Below are positions 1 to 8,047 of a stretch of DNA of 64,000 bases, one piece after another. The translations under genes were made by a program, and so were the position numbers. The stretch's first letter is position 1, and each line of letters begins with the position of its first letter. The notes below the pieces were generated by a model. It did not search any database. It was not told the DNA's origin and saw nothing but the letters and a program-made list of their open reading frames with translations. Origin of the DNA: DAIOXA01 sp050949165 (GTDB taxonomy: Bacteria; Bacillota; Proteinivoracia; UBA4975); NCBI GenBank assembly GCA_050949165.1, contig JBMNFF010000003.1:124001-188000 (forward strand), written 5' to 3'.

Positions 1-1
1 A

Positions 2-214
2 ATGGAAGCAGAATACATCAGATCCGGAGAACTAAGAGGCAAGTTGGCCGAAGATGACGACGCATTCCGCAAACAGGTAAGGTCCAATATCGTTAACCTG
101 CTGCAAATATGCCAGGTTACTGTTAATAACAACGGCACACCTGAGCGGACTAACAAATTCAAACTGGATGGAGCATTGCTGATCAAGTTCCTTGAAACTA
201 AGGGGGTGAATTGA
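2..214 (+). CDS. cmr2: C-terminal end of Cmr2 (Cas10), type III-B effector, cut by the window edge
   Basis: Open reading frame that enters from the left edge and stops with TGA at 212-214, overlapping the ATG of cmr3. Only about 70 residues are visible, a mostly helical tail with no catalytic motif, so the identity rests on position: it directly precedes cmr3-cmr4-cmr5-cmr6 in the order usual for III-B operons, where Cmr2/Cas10 is the large subunit that makes cyclic oligoadenylate and cuts DNA. The ATG at 2 is only an internal codon. Whether the HD and GGDD motifs are intact cannot be seen here. Confidence 0.6.
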   Translation: MEAEYIRSGELRGKLAEDDDAFRKQVRSNIVNLLQICQVTVNNNGTPERTNKFKLDGALLIKFLETKGVN

Positions 215-1353
215 TGACTGCAAAGCTCTGGTTGTTAGAAGCGTTAGATACCCTATTTTTTAGGGATAGCAGGCCCTTCATAATGGGCGAGACCGATTCA
301 AGAGGAATCATGAGCTCTTTCCCCCCGGCAATGTCTACCCTCCAAGGAGCGGTGCGGACTGCCCTGGCTATGGGGCAAGGATGGCGCAAAAATGGAGAAG
401 TCGCATGGCCCGAAGAAGTACTTGGCTCCTTCGACAATCTGGGTAATCTTAGGTTACAAGGTCCATACTTGGCGAGAAATACGGCAAGGGGACTCGAGTT
501 TCTGTTCCCTTTCCCTGCCTCTGTGGTAAGAAGCAAAGATAAATTTCTGCACCTCATGCCTGATGAAGAAGCTACTTGGACAGATCTTTCAGCAAACTCC
601 CGCCTGCCCAAAATCACAGAAGTTGAAGACCTAAATGAGGTAGGGGAGTTATGGCTGACTTGCCCAGGGCTGGCCAAAATCCTTGCCGGCCAACAGCCTC
701 TAGCGGACGAAGTTGTCAAGTCATCGGATTTATGGAGGTACGAAAACAGAGCCGGCATCCAAATCAATGAGAGGACTCGCACCGTAGAGCAGGGGGCGCT
801 ATATTCGTTAGCCCACATTCGCCCATACTCGGAACTGCGCTTGGCCCTAATTGTTTCTGGAATCCCAGTCCATTGGCATCAAGCAGCCCCCCATCTCGTA
901 CCCTTGGGAGGTGAATCCCGAATGGTAAAAGTCCATATTCAAGACTACTTTGACCTGCTGCCTACCTTTCCCGATTTCCCTACCAACGGAGACAAATTAC
1001 GCTTCAGCGTTACTCTAATCACTCCCGGTCATTTTGGCAAATTAATTAACTCTGATACCGAGCCTTTAACCCAAGTTCAACGGGCGGTTGAAAATGTTGT
1101 GCGCAGGGGGCCCTTGCCTCAGTTTGGAGACTGCGTGTCTGCCTGTATACCAAAGCTAACCCGAGTCGGCGGTTGGGATATCATCAACCGTCGCCCGCGG
1201 CCCCTGCGCCCGGTAATTGTTCCTGGGTCTACCTGGTTTTACGAAACCGAAATCGATCGTAGGGACGAGGTAGTTTCCCTCCATGGCAGTCATGTGGGAG
1301 AAAGCTGCGAGTATGGCTATGGGCAAATAATAATTGGAAAGTGGGGTAATTAG
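214..1353 (+). CDS. cmr3: Cmr3, type III-B CRISPR RAMP subunit
   Basis: About 379 residues, the usual length for Cmr3. Recognised by the N-terminal pattern LEALDTLFFRDSRPF followed by a glycine/serine-rich stretch with FPPAMSTLQGAVRTAL, typical of this RAMP family, and a glycine-rich C-terminal segment ending GYGQIIIG. In the complex Cmr3 binds the 5-prime handle of the crRNA next to Cmr2. Start: ATG 214 overlaps the cmr2 stop (TGATG) and follows a GGGGGT ribosome site at 202-207; a TTG at 211 is less likely. It overlaps or abuts cmr4, so the operon is translationally coupled. Confidence 0.9.
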   Translation: MTAKLWLLEALDTLFFRDSRPFIMGETDSRGIMSSFPPAMSTLQGAVRTALAMGQGWRKNGEVAWPEEVLGSFDNLGNLRLQGPYLARNTARGLEFLFPFPASVVRSKDKFLHLMPDEEATWTDLSANSRLPKITEVEDLNEVGELWLTCPGLAKILAGQQPLADEVVKSSDLWRYENRAGIQINERTRTVEQGALYSLAHIRPYSELRLALIVSGIPVHWHQAAPHLVPLGGESRMVKVHIQDYFDLLPTFPDFPTNGDKLRFSVTLITPGHFGKLINSDTEPLTQVQRAVENVVRRGPLPQFGDCVSACIPKLTRVGGWDIINRRPRPLRPVIVPGSTWFYETEIDRRDEVVSLHGSHVGESCEYGYGQIIIGKWGN

Positions 1354-1354
1354 A

Positions 1355-2173
1355 GTGAAATCTGCGTTATTCGGATTGCTTGCCGAGACTGCTGTTCATT
1401 CTGGCACCGAGGCCTCGGGTGGACTCATCGACTTACCAGTTGCTAGAGAAGCCGTAACAAATTATCCGTTATTGCCTGGCTCGAGTCTAAAAGGTACTCT
1501 TAGAAGTGCTGCCAGAAGCGTACTGTCAGAACCAGAGGTAGAACAATTATTTGGTAAACCAGACAGCGCAGGCACCATTGCCATCACCGACGCTCGTTTG
1601 TTGCTCTTACCGGTACGTTCCCTGACCAGTCATTTTGTCTGGGTTACTTGTCCGTACATTCTTGAAAGACTGGTTCGCGACCTGATGCTTGTAGGGCACC
1701 CCCTTACCTTAACATTGGAAGAGCCGGAGGACAACCAAGTTTATGCTGCGACAGAGGCGAAGCTATATCTGGAAGAGTTGACCCTGCAGGCAGTGGCCAG
1801 GCCGGATATGATCACCGCCATATCTGACGCTATTAAGCCGTTAATATACCATGAAACAGTCCGAAATTCCCTCGCCAAACATCTAGTTGTTGTCAGCAAA
1901 GATCGCATGCACTATTTCGCGTCTTATTGCCTGCAGGTACGTGCCCGCAACCAACTAGATATCAATACTAAAATCAGCAAGTATTTTTGGTACGAAGAAT
2001 CCTTACCCTCTGATACTCTTCTCTACTTCGCAATGCTCCAGCGCCCTGAGCATGAAGGAAACCTGGAGAGGGTTGCTTCCCTTTTTGCAGGCAATCCCTA
2101 TCTTCAAGTGGGAGGAAATGAGACTGTCGGTCAGGGTTGGTGTATCATCTCAAGGTACGGGGAGGGAGAGTAA
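1355..2173 (+). CDS. cmr4: Cmr4, type III-B backbone/RNase RAMP subunit
   Basis: About 272 residues. The N-terminal half has the Cmr4 signature: AETAVHSGTEASGGLIDLPVAREA, then the glycine-rich loop LPGSSLKGTLR, and a C-terminal VGGNETVGQGW loop. Cmr4 multimerises along the crRNA and cuts target RNA every six bases; the Asp in the ggLIDLP loop fits the known catalytic position. Start: GTG 1355 lies 1 nt after the cmr3 stop and has a GTGGGG ribosome site; an in-frame TTG at 1334 would add 7 residues inside cmr3 and is less likely. The stop TAA overlaps the ATG of cmr5. Confidence 0.92.
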   Translation: MKSALFGLLAETAVHSGTEASGGLIDLPVAREAVTNYPLLPGSSLKGTLRSAARSVLSEPEVEQLFGKPDSAGTIAITDARLLLLPVRSLTSHFVWVTCPYILERLVRDLMLVGHPLTLTLEEPEDNQVYAATEAKLYLEELTLQAVARPDMITAISDAIKPLIYHETVRNSLAKHLVVVSKDRMHYFASYCLQVRARNQLDINTKISKYFWYEESLPSDTLLYFAMLQRPEHEGNLERVASLFAGNPYLQVGGNETVGQGWCIISRYGEGE

Positions 2174-2580
2174 TGTCTTCTAATAAGAGCGCGGAACAGA
2201 ACAGAGCCAAGTATGCACTAGGGGTAATTGATTCCCATAAAAGTAAAGATGCGTCTTGGCAAGAGCGTTATTCCTCCTATGTAAAGTCTTTACCTGCGAC
2301 AATCTTAACCTGTGGGGTGGGCCAAGCAATGGCATCCCTGCTGGCCAAGGCGGGCGACGATTTGAGCAGCCCTCATGGACAGCTGTACCGGGATTTGGAA
2401 GGGTGGTTGTGCAGAAACCAAGGGATATTTTCATCTCAAGCCAATTTAATGACCGCCCTGACTGATGCCGAGATGGACACCTATCTTGCCGCCCAAGCGG
2501 AAGCTTTAGCAATGATGGTATGGTTAAAGAAATTTGCCGTTGCCTTCCTTAAAAAGGCAAAGGGCGGTGGCAGTGATTGA
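2173..2580 (+). CDS. cmr5: Cmr5, small type III-B subunit
   Basis: About 135 residues, all-helical, with the opening SAEQNRAKYALGVIDSHK typical of Cmr5 and internal helices including ILTCGVGQAMASLLAK. Cmr5 forms the minor filament that contacts target RNA. Start: ATG 2173 overlaps the cmr4 stop (TAATG) after a GGAGGGAG ribosome site; an upstream in-frame start at 2137 would sit inside cmr4. Its stop overlaps the likely TTG start of cmr6. Confidence 0.9.
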   Translation: MSSNKSAEQNRAKYALGVIDSHKSKDASWQERYSSYVKSLPATILTCGVGQAMASLLAKAGDDLSSPHGQLYRDLEGWLCRNQGIFSSQANLMTALTDAEMDTYLAAQAEALAMMVWLKKFAVAFLKKAKGGGSD

Positions 2581-3638
2581 CCAGTCCGCTGTACCAAGGG
2601 TTTACTTTACCAGAAAGAGCTCTATGGAAAAATACAGGCCTACTCTTTGATAAATTCTGCAATGTATGGACCCAAAAGGGAGAGAAGTGGAGCATTGGCA
2701 ATGAAAAAGTCAAGTGGCTAAGTAATTTTGCTGGCACCGCTGGTGAAGCTAACATCATCAAATCTATGGTTTCCCGCGTCCAGCTGCTCGTAGAGGAGTT
2801 AGGCGGTAAGATAATATTTGCCCGAAGTACGGAAAGGTTCATAACTGGGACCGGAAATACTAACCCTATGGAAAATGGCTTTACCTTCCACCCTATATTG
2901 GGAACCCCCTACCTCCCAGGCTCCTCCCTTAAAGGATTGGTGCGATCCTGGATGTTGAGCAACTTGCTGGATGGAAAACAGCTTATTGAAGATGTCTTCG
3001 GAACAAGCACTGCTGATTCGGACGGCAGAGCAGGAAACATCATTTTCTTCGACGCGCTTCCGGTTAGGCCTGTTCATCTAGCGGTTGATGTAATGACTCC
3101 CCACTATCCAGAATATTATCAGAACCAAAAGCCGCCAGGAGACTGGCAATCTCCATTGCCCATTCCTTTCCTTACTGTCGATTCAGAGCAAACATTCATG
3201 TTTGCCATAGCTCCTATAGACAATAAGGTCGAATTACTTGACCGCGTGGAAGCTCATCTCATTTCAGCTTTGGATGAATGGGGAGCGGGGGCCAAGACAG
3301 CGACAGGATACGGGAGATTTATCCTGGACGCTGCGGCAACCGAGCGCTATCGATTGGGAGCCCAGACCCGCCGGGCAGAAAAAAAACGCCAGCAGGAGCT
3401 AAAGTCCATGAGCAGTCTGCGCAAAGAAATGATCCAGGACGGCTATGATGGTGATCAATTCATCACCAAAATTGACAGCTGGCTTGACAAGGCAGAAACA
3501 GCCAATGTAAAGGATCAGTTGGAAATTGCCGAAGCCCTACAGGATTGGTACAATAAATTCAGGCCCGGTACGTTGCAAAAGCCCAATAACAAAAACAGAG
3601 AAAGGGTAAATCGATTACTTCAGTTACTTAAAGGGTAA
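2577..3638 (+). CDS. cmr6: Cmr6, type III-B RAMP subunit
   Basis: About 353 residues. RAMP features are visible: HPILGTPYLPGSSLKGLVRSW (glycine-rich loop) and GAGAKTATGYGRF near residue 240, followed by a charged coiled-coil-like tail (ERYRLGAQTRRAEKKRQQE onward). Cmr6 caps the filament at the crRNA 3-prime end. The start appears to be TTG 2577, overlapping the cmr5 stop by 4 nt; no ATG lies nearby. It is the last gene of the operon. Its natural terminator is now displaced to 5024-5052 by the IS256-type insertion. cmr1 is not in the window and may lie upstream of cmr2. Confidence 0.9.
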   Translation: MTSPLYQGFTLPERALWKNTGLLFDKFCNVWTQKGEKWSIGNEKVKWLSNFAGTAGEANIIKSMVSRVQLLVEELGGKIIFARSTERFITGTGNTNPMENGFTFHPILGTPYLPGSSLKGLVRSWMLSNLLDGKQLIEDVFGTSTADSDGRAGNIIFFDALPVRPVHLAVDVMTPHYPEYYQNQKPPGDWQSPLPIPFLTVDSEQTFMFAIAPIDNKVELLDRVEAHLISALDEWGAGAKTATGYGRFILDAAATERYRLGAQTRRAEKKRQQELKSMSSLRKEMIQDGYDGDQFITKIDSWLDKAETANVKDQLEIAEALQDWYNKFRPGTLQKPNNKNRERVNRLLQLLKG

Positions 3639-3676
3639 ACTTAACATGATAATGGCCCCCCAGGAAAAATAAAATT

Positions 3677-5014
3677 GATAGTGTACAATTAAGTTCGCAA
3701 AAGTAAAAAGGAAAAACCATCGGCAACTCCGAAATGGTAAGTGACGAGCAAACCAAAAGGAGTTGTTACCGATGGCTTACTCTTATTCTACTGGAAACTT
3801 CGAGAAAATGCTATTGCAATTCATGTCAGAAGAAGACCCAATGCTCTCGATGCTGAAGTGGCTGTGCGAGCAACTTATGGAAGCCGAAGTAACATCTAAG
3901 GTCAATGCTTCCAAGTCAGAGCGTAACTCAGAAAGGTCCGGATACCGCTCCGGGTACCGTGTCCGCCGGTTCGACACTAGAATGGGGACCCTGTATTTGT
4001 TTGTCCCTAAGTTGCGCAAAGGCGGCTACATTCCCTTCTTCGTAACTGAAAAGAAACGATCAGAAGTTGCCCTTATGAATGTTATCCAGGAGGCCTATGT
4101 TAACGGAGTTTCCACCCGCAAGATTGAGAAGCTGGCCAAGAGCCTTGGCATCGACTCAATCTCCCGAAGCCAGGTTTCTCAAATCACAAGGGAATTAAAC
4201 GATCAGGTGGAAGCTTTCCGGAAACGTCCGTTGAAAAAGACGTATCCTGTCCTATGGGTTGATGCATTATACGAGAAGATTAGGTATGACCGGCACGTGA
4301 AGAACATGGCAGTCCTTGTAGTTGTCGGGCTTGATGAAAGCGGCAGGCGCGACATATTAGCCATTGAGCCGATGCAGGATGAGTCTGAGGCTACCTACAA
4401 GGAGCTGTTCCAGAGGCTAAAGGACAGGGGCCTCAAAGATACATGGCTGGTAGTGTCCGATGCTCACAAAGGGTTGGTAAAAGCTGTTCAGACGTCATTT
4501 ATCGGTTGCAGTTGGCAGCGTTGTAAAGTGCACTTCATGCGGAACATCTTGGCTCACCTGCCCGCCAAAGGCAAGGCGGCTTTCGCTGATAGGTTGAAGC
4601 AAATCTGGTTGCAGCCGGATCTTGAAAGTGCTAAGAAATACGCCGATGCATTGATGGACACCTACGAAAACCAATACCCTGGAGCAGTAGAAGTTCTTGA
4701 ATCTGGCTTGGAAGACTCCTTACAGTTCTACAATTTTAACCGGCTAGATTCCAGGAAGATATCCTCAACGAACATGTTAGAGCGGCTCAATAGGGAGATT
4801 CGTCGGCGGACATCTGTTGTTGGCATCTTTCCAAGCATGGATTCCTATATCCGTCTTGTTACGACATACCTGATTGAATATGCCGAGGATTGGTCGTCAG
4901 GGAGATGTTATATAAAGCCAGAAATTATCCAGTTAACAAAGGAAGATCGAATGCAGGTGGCATAATCCATTTACGGAGTGCAGATGGATTTTGCGAACAA
5001 AACTTGACACTAAC
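3677..5014 (+). mobile_element. IS256-family insertion sequence, copy 1, with 8-bp target duplication
   Basis: A 1338-bp element carrying one transposase. The ends are imperfect 26-bp inverted repeats: 3677-3702 and 4989-5014, both with TAGTGT near the tip and GTTCGCAAAA at the inner end. The 8 bases ATAAAATT at 3669-3676 recur directly at 5015-5022, a clean target duplication of the size known for IS256. The element sits between cmr6 and the operon terminator. Confidence 0.93.
3772..4965 (+). CDS. IS256-family (Mutator-type) transposase
   Basis: About 397 residues, full length for the family. DDE residues are recognisable: first Asp in LWVDALYEKIR, second in VVSDAHKGLVKAVQ, and Glu in NMLERLNREIRRR; the Mutator-type signature CSWQRCKVHFMRNIL lies between. 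ATG 3772 follows AAAGGAG at 3755-3761. No frameshift is seen, so it may be active. It is only distantly related to the second copy at 5238-6458, so the two are independent insertions. Confidence 0.95.
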   Translation: MAYSYSTGNFEKMLLQFMSEEDPMLSMLKWLCEQLMEAEVTSKVNASKSERNSERSGYRSGYRVRRFDTRMGTLYLFVPKLRKGGYIPFFVTEKKRSEVALMNVIQEAYVNGVSTRKIEKLAKSLGIDSISRSQVSQITRELNDQVEAFRKRPLKKTYPVLWVDALYEKIRYDRHVKNMAVLVVVGLDESGRRDILAIEPMQDESEATYKELFQRLKDRGLKDTWLVVSDAHKGLVKAVQTSFIGCSWQRCKVHFMRNILAHLPAKGKAAFADRLKQIWLQPDLESAKKYADALMDTYENQYPGAVEVLESGLEDSLQFYNFNRLDSRKISSTNMLERLNREIRRRTSVVGIFPSMDSYIRLVTTYLIEYAEDWSSGRCYIKPEIIQLTKEDRMQVA

Positions 5015-5023
5015 ATAAAATTC

Positions 5024-5052
5024 GGCCCGTAGTTATATTTGCGGGCCTTTTT
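5024..5052 (+). terminator. Rho-independent terminator of the cmr operon
   Basis: GGCCCG 5024-5029 pairs with CGGGCC 5042-5047, followed by TTTTT. It lies directly beyond the right target duplication of IS copy 1, so before that insertion it followed cmr6 closely. Confidence 0.8.
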
Positions 5053-5190
5053 GTATGCAGTTTGTTAAAGGTTTATTAACCACGCCCCTAGGCGCAATAT
5101 GCGGCATCTACTCCCAACCTTGAAGGTAATCACTCAGCTCCTCTTCGATTGATGGGTTAGCGATTTAAAGGGTAAAGGCAAATTAACACC

Positions 5191-6563
5191 GGTCAAGTCC
5201 AATTTTGTCTGTAAAATTGCCTCTGGCAAAACTGTATCTATGCACTTATCCGGCAATCGTTTTTACCGGCTGATTCTTGCTCTTTTTTCCAAGACCAGTA
5301 CGAGCTCATGTCAAAGTATCGTCGTCCTTCGCTCCACTCCTCATGGTGTTCCATCAGTACCGCTCCTATCAGCCTTACTGCCGATTCAGGATTTGGAAAT
5401 ATCCTTATGACCCTTTCCCTGCGGCGGATCTCTTCGTTGAGCCGCTCCACGCTGTTGGTGGTCCTTAGTTTTCGCCGATAGTACTCAGGTAGTGCCAGCA
5501 CCGCAATGGCATCCTCAAACCCCTGGTCCAGAGTCTCTACAGCCCTAGCGGCTTTATCAGCATATTCTTCGTGAATACCCTTGGCCAACTTCCGTGCCGT
5601 TTCGGTGTCGTTCGCCTCAAATACTGTACGGAGCCTGGCTTTCAATTCAGCCTGTAATGATTTTGGGCATTTATCCAGTATGTTCTTGGTAAAGTGAGTT
5701 TGGCACCTTTGCCAGGTTACCCCCTGGAAACAGGTCTGTACGGCGTTTACAAGCCCTCTGTGGTCATCGGAGACAACCAGGTCTATCCCAGATAGACCTC
5801 GGTTTTTTAGGGAATTAAAAAAGTCTGTCCAGCTGGACTCTGACTCACTGTCTCCTACTTGAAACCCCAAAATCTCTCTGTTGCCCTCGGCGTTTATCCC
5901 GATTGCCAACATAGTACTATGAGGACGAACTCGGCCATTATCCCTAAGCTTTATGACGAGGGCATCCACCAGGACAAAGGGGAAGGCTTGTCCAGCCAAG
6001 CTGCGGTTTTTCCACCCCTCCACGATGGGGTCTAATTGCTTGCATAAGCTAGACACAGTTGAAGCTGAGAACTCAGTTCCACATAGCTCCTCGGTGATTC
6101 TTGCCACCTTACGGGTAGATACCCCATTAACCACCATTTCCATAAGGGCAAGCACTAGAGCCTGCTCACTACGCTGGTATCTTCTAAACAGCTCGGTAGA
6201 AAAAACGCCATCCCGTATTTGGGGAACCCGAAGGTTTAGGGTCCCTACCCGGGTGTTAAGTTTTCTAGGCTTGTAGCCGTTCCGCAAACCCCGACGAGTT
6301 TCGGTTCGCTCATAACGGGCAGCCTCAATCTGCTCAGTCCTTTGGTGCTCTAGAATCTGGTTCAGGGCCTCTCTCAGCAACATAGAAATTCCTTTATCAT
6401 CCCCGGAAATTAGGTGGTGCAAAGTTTCCTCGGATAAGGTAAGATTAATACGGGTCATCGCAATCCCTCCAGTAATTGGTTGTTTCTGACACTTCCATTT
6501 TACCAGAGGGCGATGGCCCTTTAAATTAAGGATCCACTTTTACAGACAATATCACACACTACT
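5191..6563 (-). mobile_element. IS256-family insertion sequence, copy 2, with 8-bp target duplication
   Basis: A 1373-bp element whose 26-bp imperfect inverted repeats (5191-5216 and 6538-6563) share TTGTCTGTAAAA at their inner ends. TTAACACC at 5183-5190 is repeated at 6564-6571. The right duplication supplies the stop codon of the CARF gene, so the insertion landed exactly at that gene's 3-prime end. Confidence 0.92.
5238..6458 (-). CDS. IS256-family (Mutator-type) transposase
   Basis: About 406 residues. DDE motif: FVLVDALVIKLR, VVSDDHRGLVNAVQ and SVERLNEEIRRRERV, with the family signature VTWQRCQTHFTKNIL. The N-terminus carries the NGYKPRKLNTRVGTLNLRVPQ region common to the family. ATG 6458 has a GGAGG-like ribosome site (rc of ccctcc). 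Intact. Protein and terminal repeats differ clearly from copy 1, so they are different IS types. Confidence 0.95.
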   Translation of the reverse strand: MTRINLTLSEETLHHLISGDDKGISMLLREALNQILEHQRTEQIEAARYERTETRRGLRNGYKPRKLNTRVGTLNLRVPQIRDGVFSTELFRRYQRSEQALVLALMEMVVNGVSTRKVARITEELCGTEFSASTVSSLCKQLDPIVEGWKNRSLAGQAFPFVLVDALVIKLRDNGRVRPHSTMLAIGINAEGNREILGFQVGDSESESSWTDFFNSLKNRGLSGIDLVVSDDHRGLVNAVQTCFQGVTWQRCQTHFTKNILDKCPKSLQAELKARLRTVFEANDTETARKLAKGIHEEYADKAARAVETLDQGFEDAIAVLALPEYYRRKLRTTNSVERLNEEIRRRERVIRIFPNPESAVRLIGAVLMEHHEEWSEGRRYFDMSSYWSWKKEQESAGKNDCRISA

Positions 6564-7859
6564 TTAACACCAGTCGCAAAGAATGGAATTTGGCAACTGT
6601 AACCAGTTAACCTTACCATATACTTCATTAACTATTCCCTTGGATAGGGCTAAAATCTCTTCGTAATTCGCCTTGCTGACAGGTGAGAAACCATGGGCCA
6701 GAAATGAAGAATTGCGTACCTTTAGTTTTTCCGTAATCTGACTCTCTTTGGCGATATACAATTTCCCCAAGGAATCACCTTTGCAGGAAAGCAAGATATA
6801 GGATTTTTTTAGCCCCAATTGAGCCTCAGTTTCCTTTTTTAAATCTGGATACAGCTCCAAAAATTCATTAGGCATATCATCTAGTTTTACACTTGCCGTA
6901 TTAATGCCATAGTCCCTCAATCTTATTTGTGCTAACATTTCGAGTGCTCGATAAAGTCGGCTCACAGCATCATCATATTTCCCTTGGCAGGCCCTTCTCT
7001 CAGAATTGAGAATTAGGTCAATAACCATTTCAAGGGAACCTAACTTCTCTCTACTGAGTTTTGCCGCCAGAGCAACATATTGGCCAAGGTCTTTCCTACA
7101 ATTATTTTTCAAGATTGCATAAGCATTACTGTAATTAAAACTATCCCATTGATGAAAAGCCTTACACAAGCGACGAAGGTTATTCAACCTTCCTTTATCA
7201 AAGAAGCTCGGCAAATTTCTTAGCAAATTATCCACAGCATGATAATGATACTGTTCTAAAAGCTCACCGCATAACCTTATATAGTGCTTTTCCAAGAAAG
7301 GTGAATACTGCATCGGCTCTGGAATATCACCAGCAGTAATCTTTAATAAGTCAGTACGACGAGCTTTGTTAAAAGTCAGCAGCCAATTATTCATGCTAGC
7401 CATTAATCCCAACGCCACAGACATGGTTTTTGTACCGCCAGTATAATTGGCTACTACCTCTACCCCATAGGGAGGGGGATATAATTCCTTAATTCTATTC
7501 TCAACTTGATTTAACTTTAAAAATAGCTCATAGAGATTGTCGGGATCTTCAACCTCTACCTTTTCATATCTGTCTTTCGCAAATCCTATCTGGGACACAA
7601 TTGAAGAAGGTTGGCGGTTAATAGTGTATATTTCCGCATTACATTCCGAACAAATAATCGAATTGCTCTTGCCACATTTAGGACATTTTACACTTATTTT
7701 CTCGATACAAGGTTTTCCAGGACCATCAACCAGGACAGAACTTGCTCCCTTGGTCCCACCTGAGCATATAAAAAAGATATAGTCGGGCGAATAATCTATG
7801 CAAGCCGTGACAATCGGCTCACATGTACCCCCTACTGAGATAATAAGAACTCTAGCCAT
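6564..7859 (-). CDS. CARF-HEPN ribonuclease-like CRISPR accessory protein (TIGR02710/Csm6-like) with a zinc-ribbon insert
   Basis: 431 residues. The N-terminal Rossmann-like CARF part begins MARVLIISVGG and contains SGGTKGASSV and the ligand-loop motif NYTGGTKTMSVAL (about residues 138-150), as in proteins that sense cyclic oligoadenylate made by Cas10. Cys59, 62, 70 and 73 form a CPKC...CSEC zinc-ribbon within the CARF domain. The C-terminal helical part has R382-N-S-S-F-L-A-H389, fitting the HEPN RNase motif R-x(4-6)-H. It would thus be an RNase switched on by the Cmr complex. Start ATG 7859 with GGGGGAGAAAG upstream. It lies downstream of the array on the same strand; the stop codon lies in the target duplication of IS copy 2. 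Family assignment is from motif memory. Confidence 0.8.
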   Translation of the reverse strand: MARVLIISVGGTCEPIVTACIDYSPDYIFFICSGGTKGASSVLVDGPGKPCIEKISVKCPKCGKSNSIICSECNAEIYTINRQPSSIVSQIGFAKDRYEKVEVEDPDNLYELFLKLNQVENRIKELYPPPYGVEVVANYTGGTKTMSVALGLMASMNNWLLTFNKARRTDLLKITAGDIPEPMQYSPFLEKHYIRLCGELLEQYHYHAVDNLLRNLPSFFDKGRLNNLRRLCKAFHQWDSFNYSNAYAILKNNCRKDLGQYVALAAKLSREKLGSLEMVIDLILNSERRACQGKYDDAVSRLYRALEMLAQIRLRDYGINTASVKLDDMPNEFLELYPDLKKETEAQLGLKKSYILLSCKGDSLGKLYIAKESQITEKLKVRNSSFLAHGFSPVSKANYEEILALSKGIVNEVYGKVNWLQLPNSILCDWC

Positions 7860-7932
7860 CTTTCTCCCCCTTAAATGTTTTTTTCCTTACATACAGACTT
7901 TTGCTCGCTAATGTGTAGCGCCCCCTGAAAGA

Positions 7933-7956
7933 ATTATATGACCCGGGAACAGGTCA
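7933..7956 (-). promoter_or_regulatory. Candidate promoter of the CARF gene with overlapping dyad
   Basis: On the minus strand a perfect -10 box TATAAT (7933-7938) is immediately preceded by the inverted repeat TGACC-N8-GGTCA (7939-7956). The -35 is weak. The gene start is about 75 nt downstream. Dyad placement between -10 and -35 would suit an operator; function inferred only. Confidence 0.4.
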
Positions 7957-7978
7957 CACATGAAGCCGGTCCGTGGAT

Positions 7979-8015
7979 TATTCGATTCGCCTGGGGAAAT
8001 TAGGCTTGTTTTATA
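7979..8015 (-). repeat. Decayed terminal CRISPR repeat
   Basis: 37 nt aligning along the whole array repeat (shared CCTGGGG, AATTAG and TTGTTT cores) but with about a dozen mismatches, one 32-nt spacer away from the first good repeat at 8048. Together with mismatches in the repeats at 8048, 8131 and 8204 it marks the old, leader-distal end. Confidence 0.75.
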
Positions 8016-8047
8016 ATTCTGCAAAATTTTGCTAATCCCTGCTCGGA

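Noticed and set aside
5053..5182. Short minus-strand tail PSIEEELSDYLQGWE between the two insertion sequences
   Set aside because: Only about 17 codons after a stop, no start, no match; may be a gene end lost long ago but cannot be supported.
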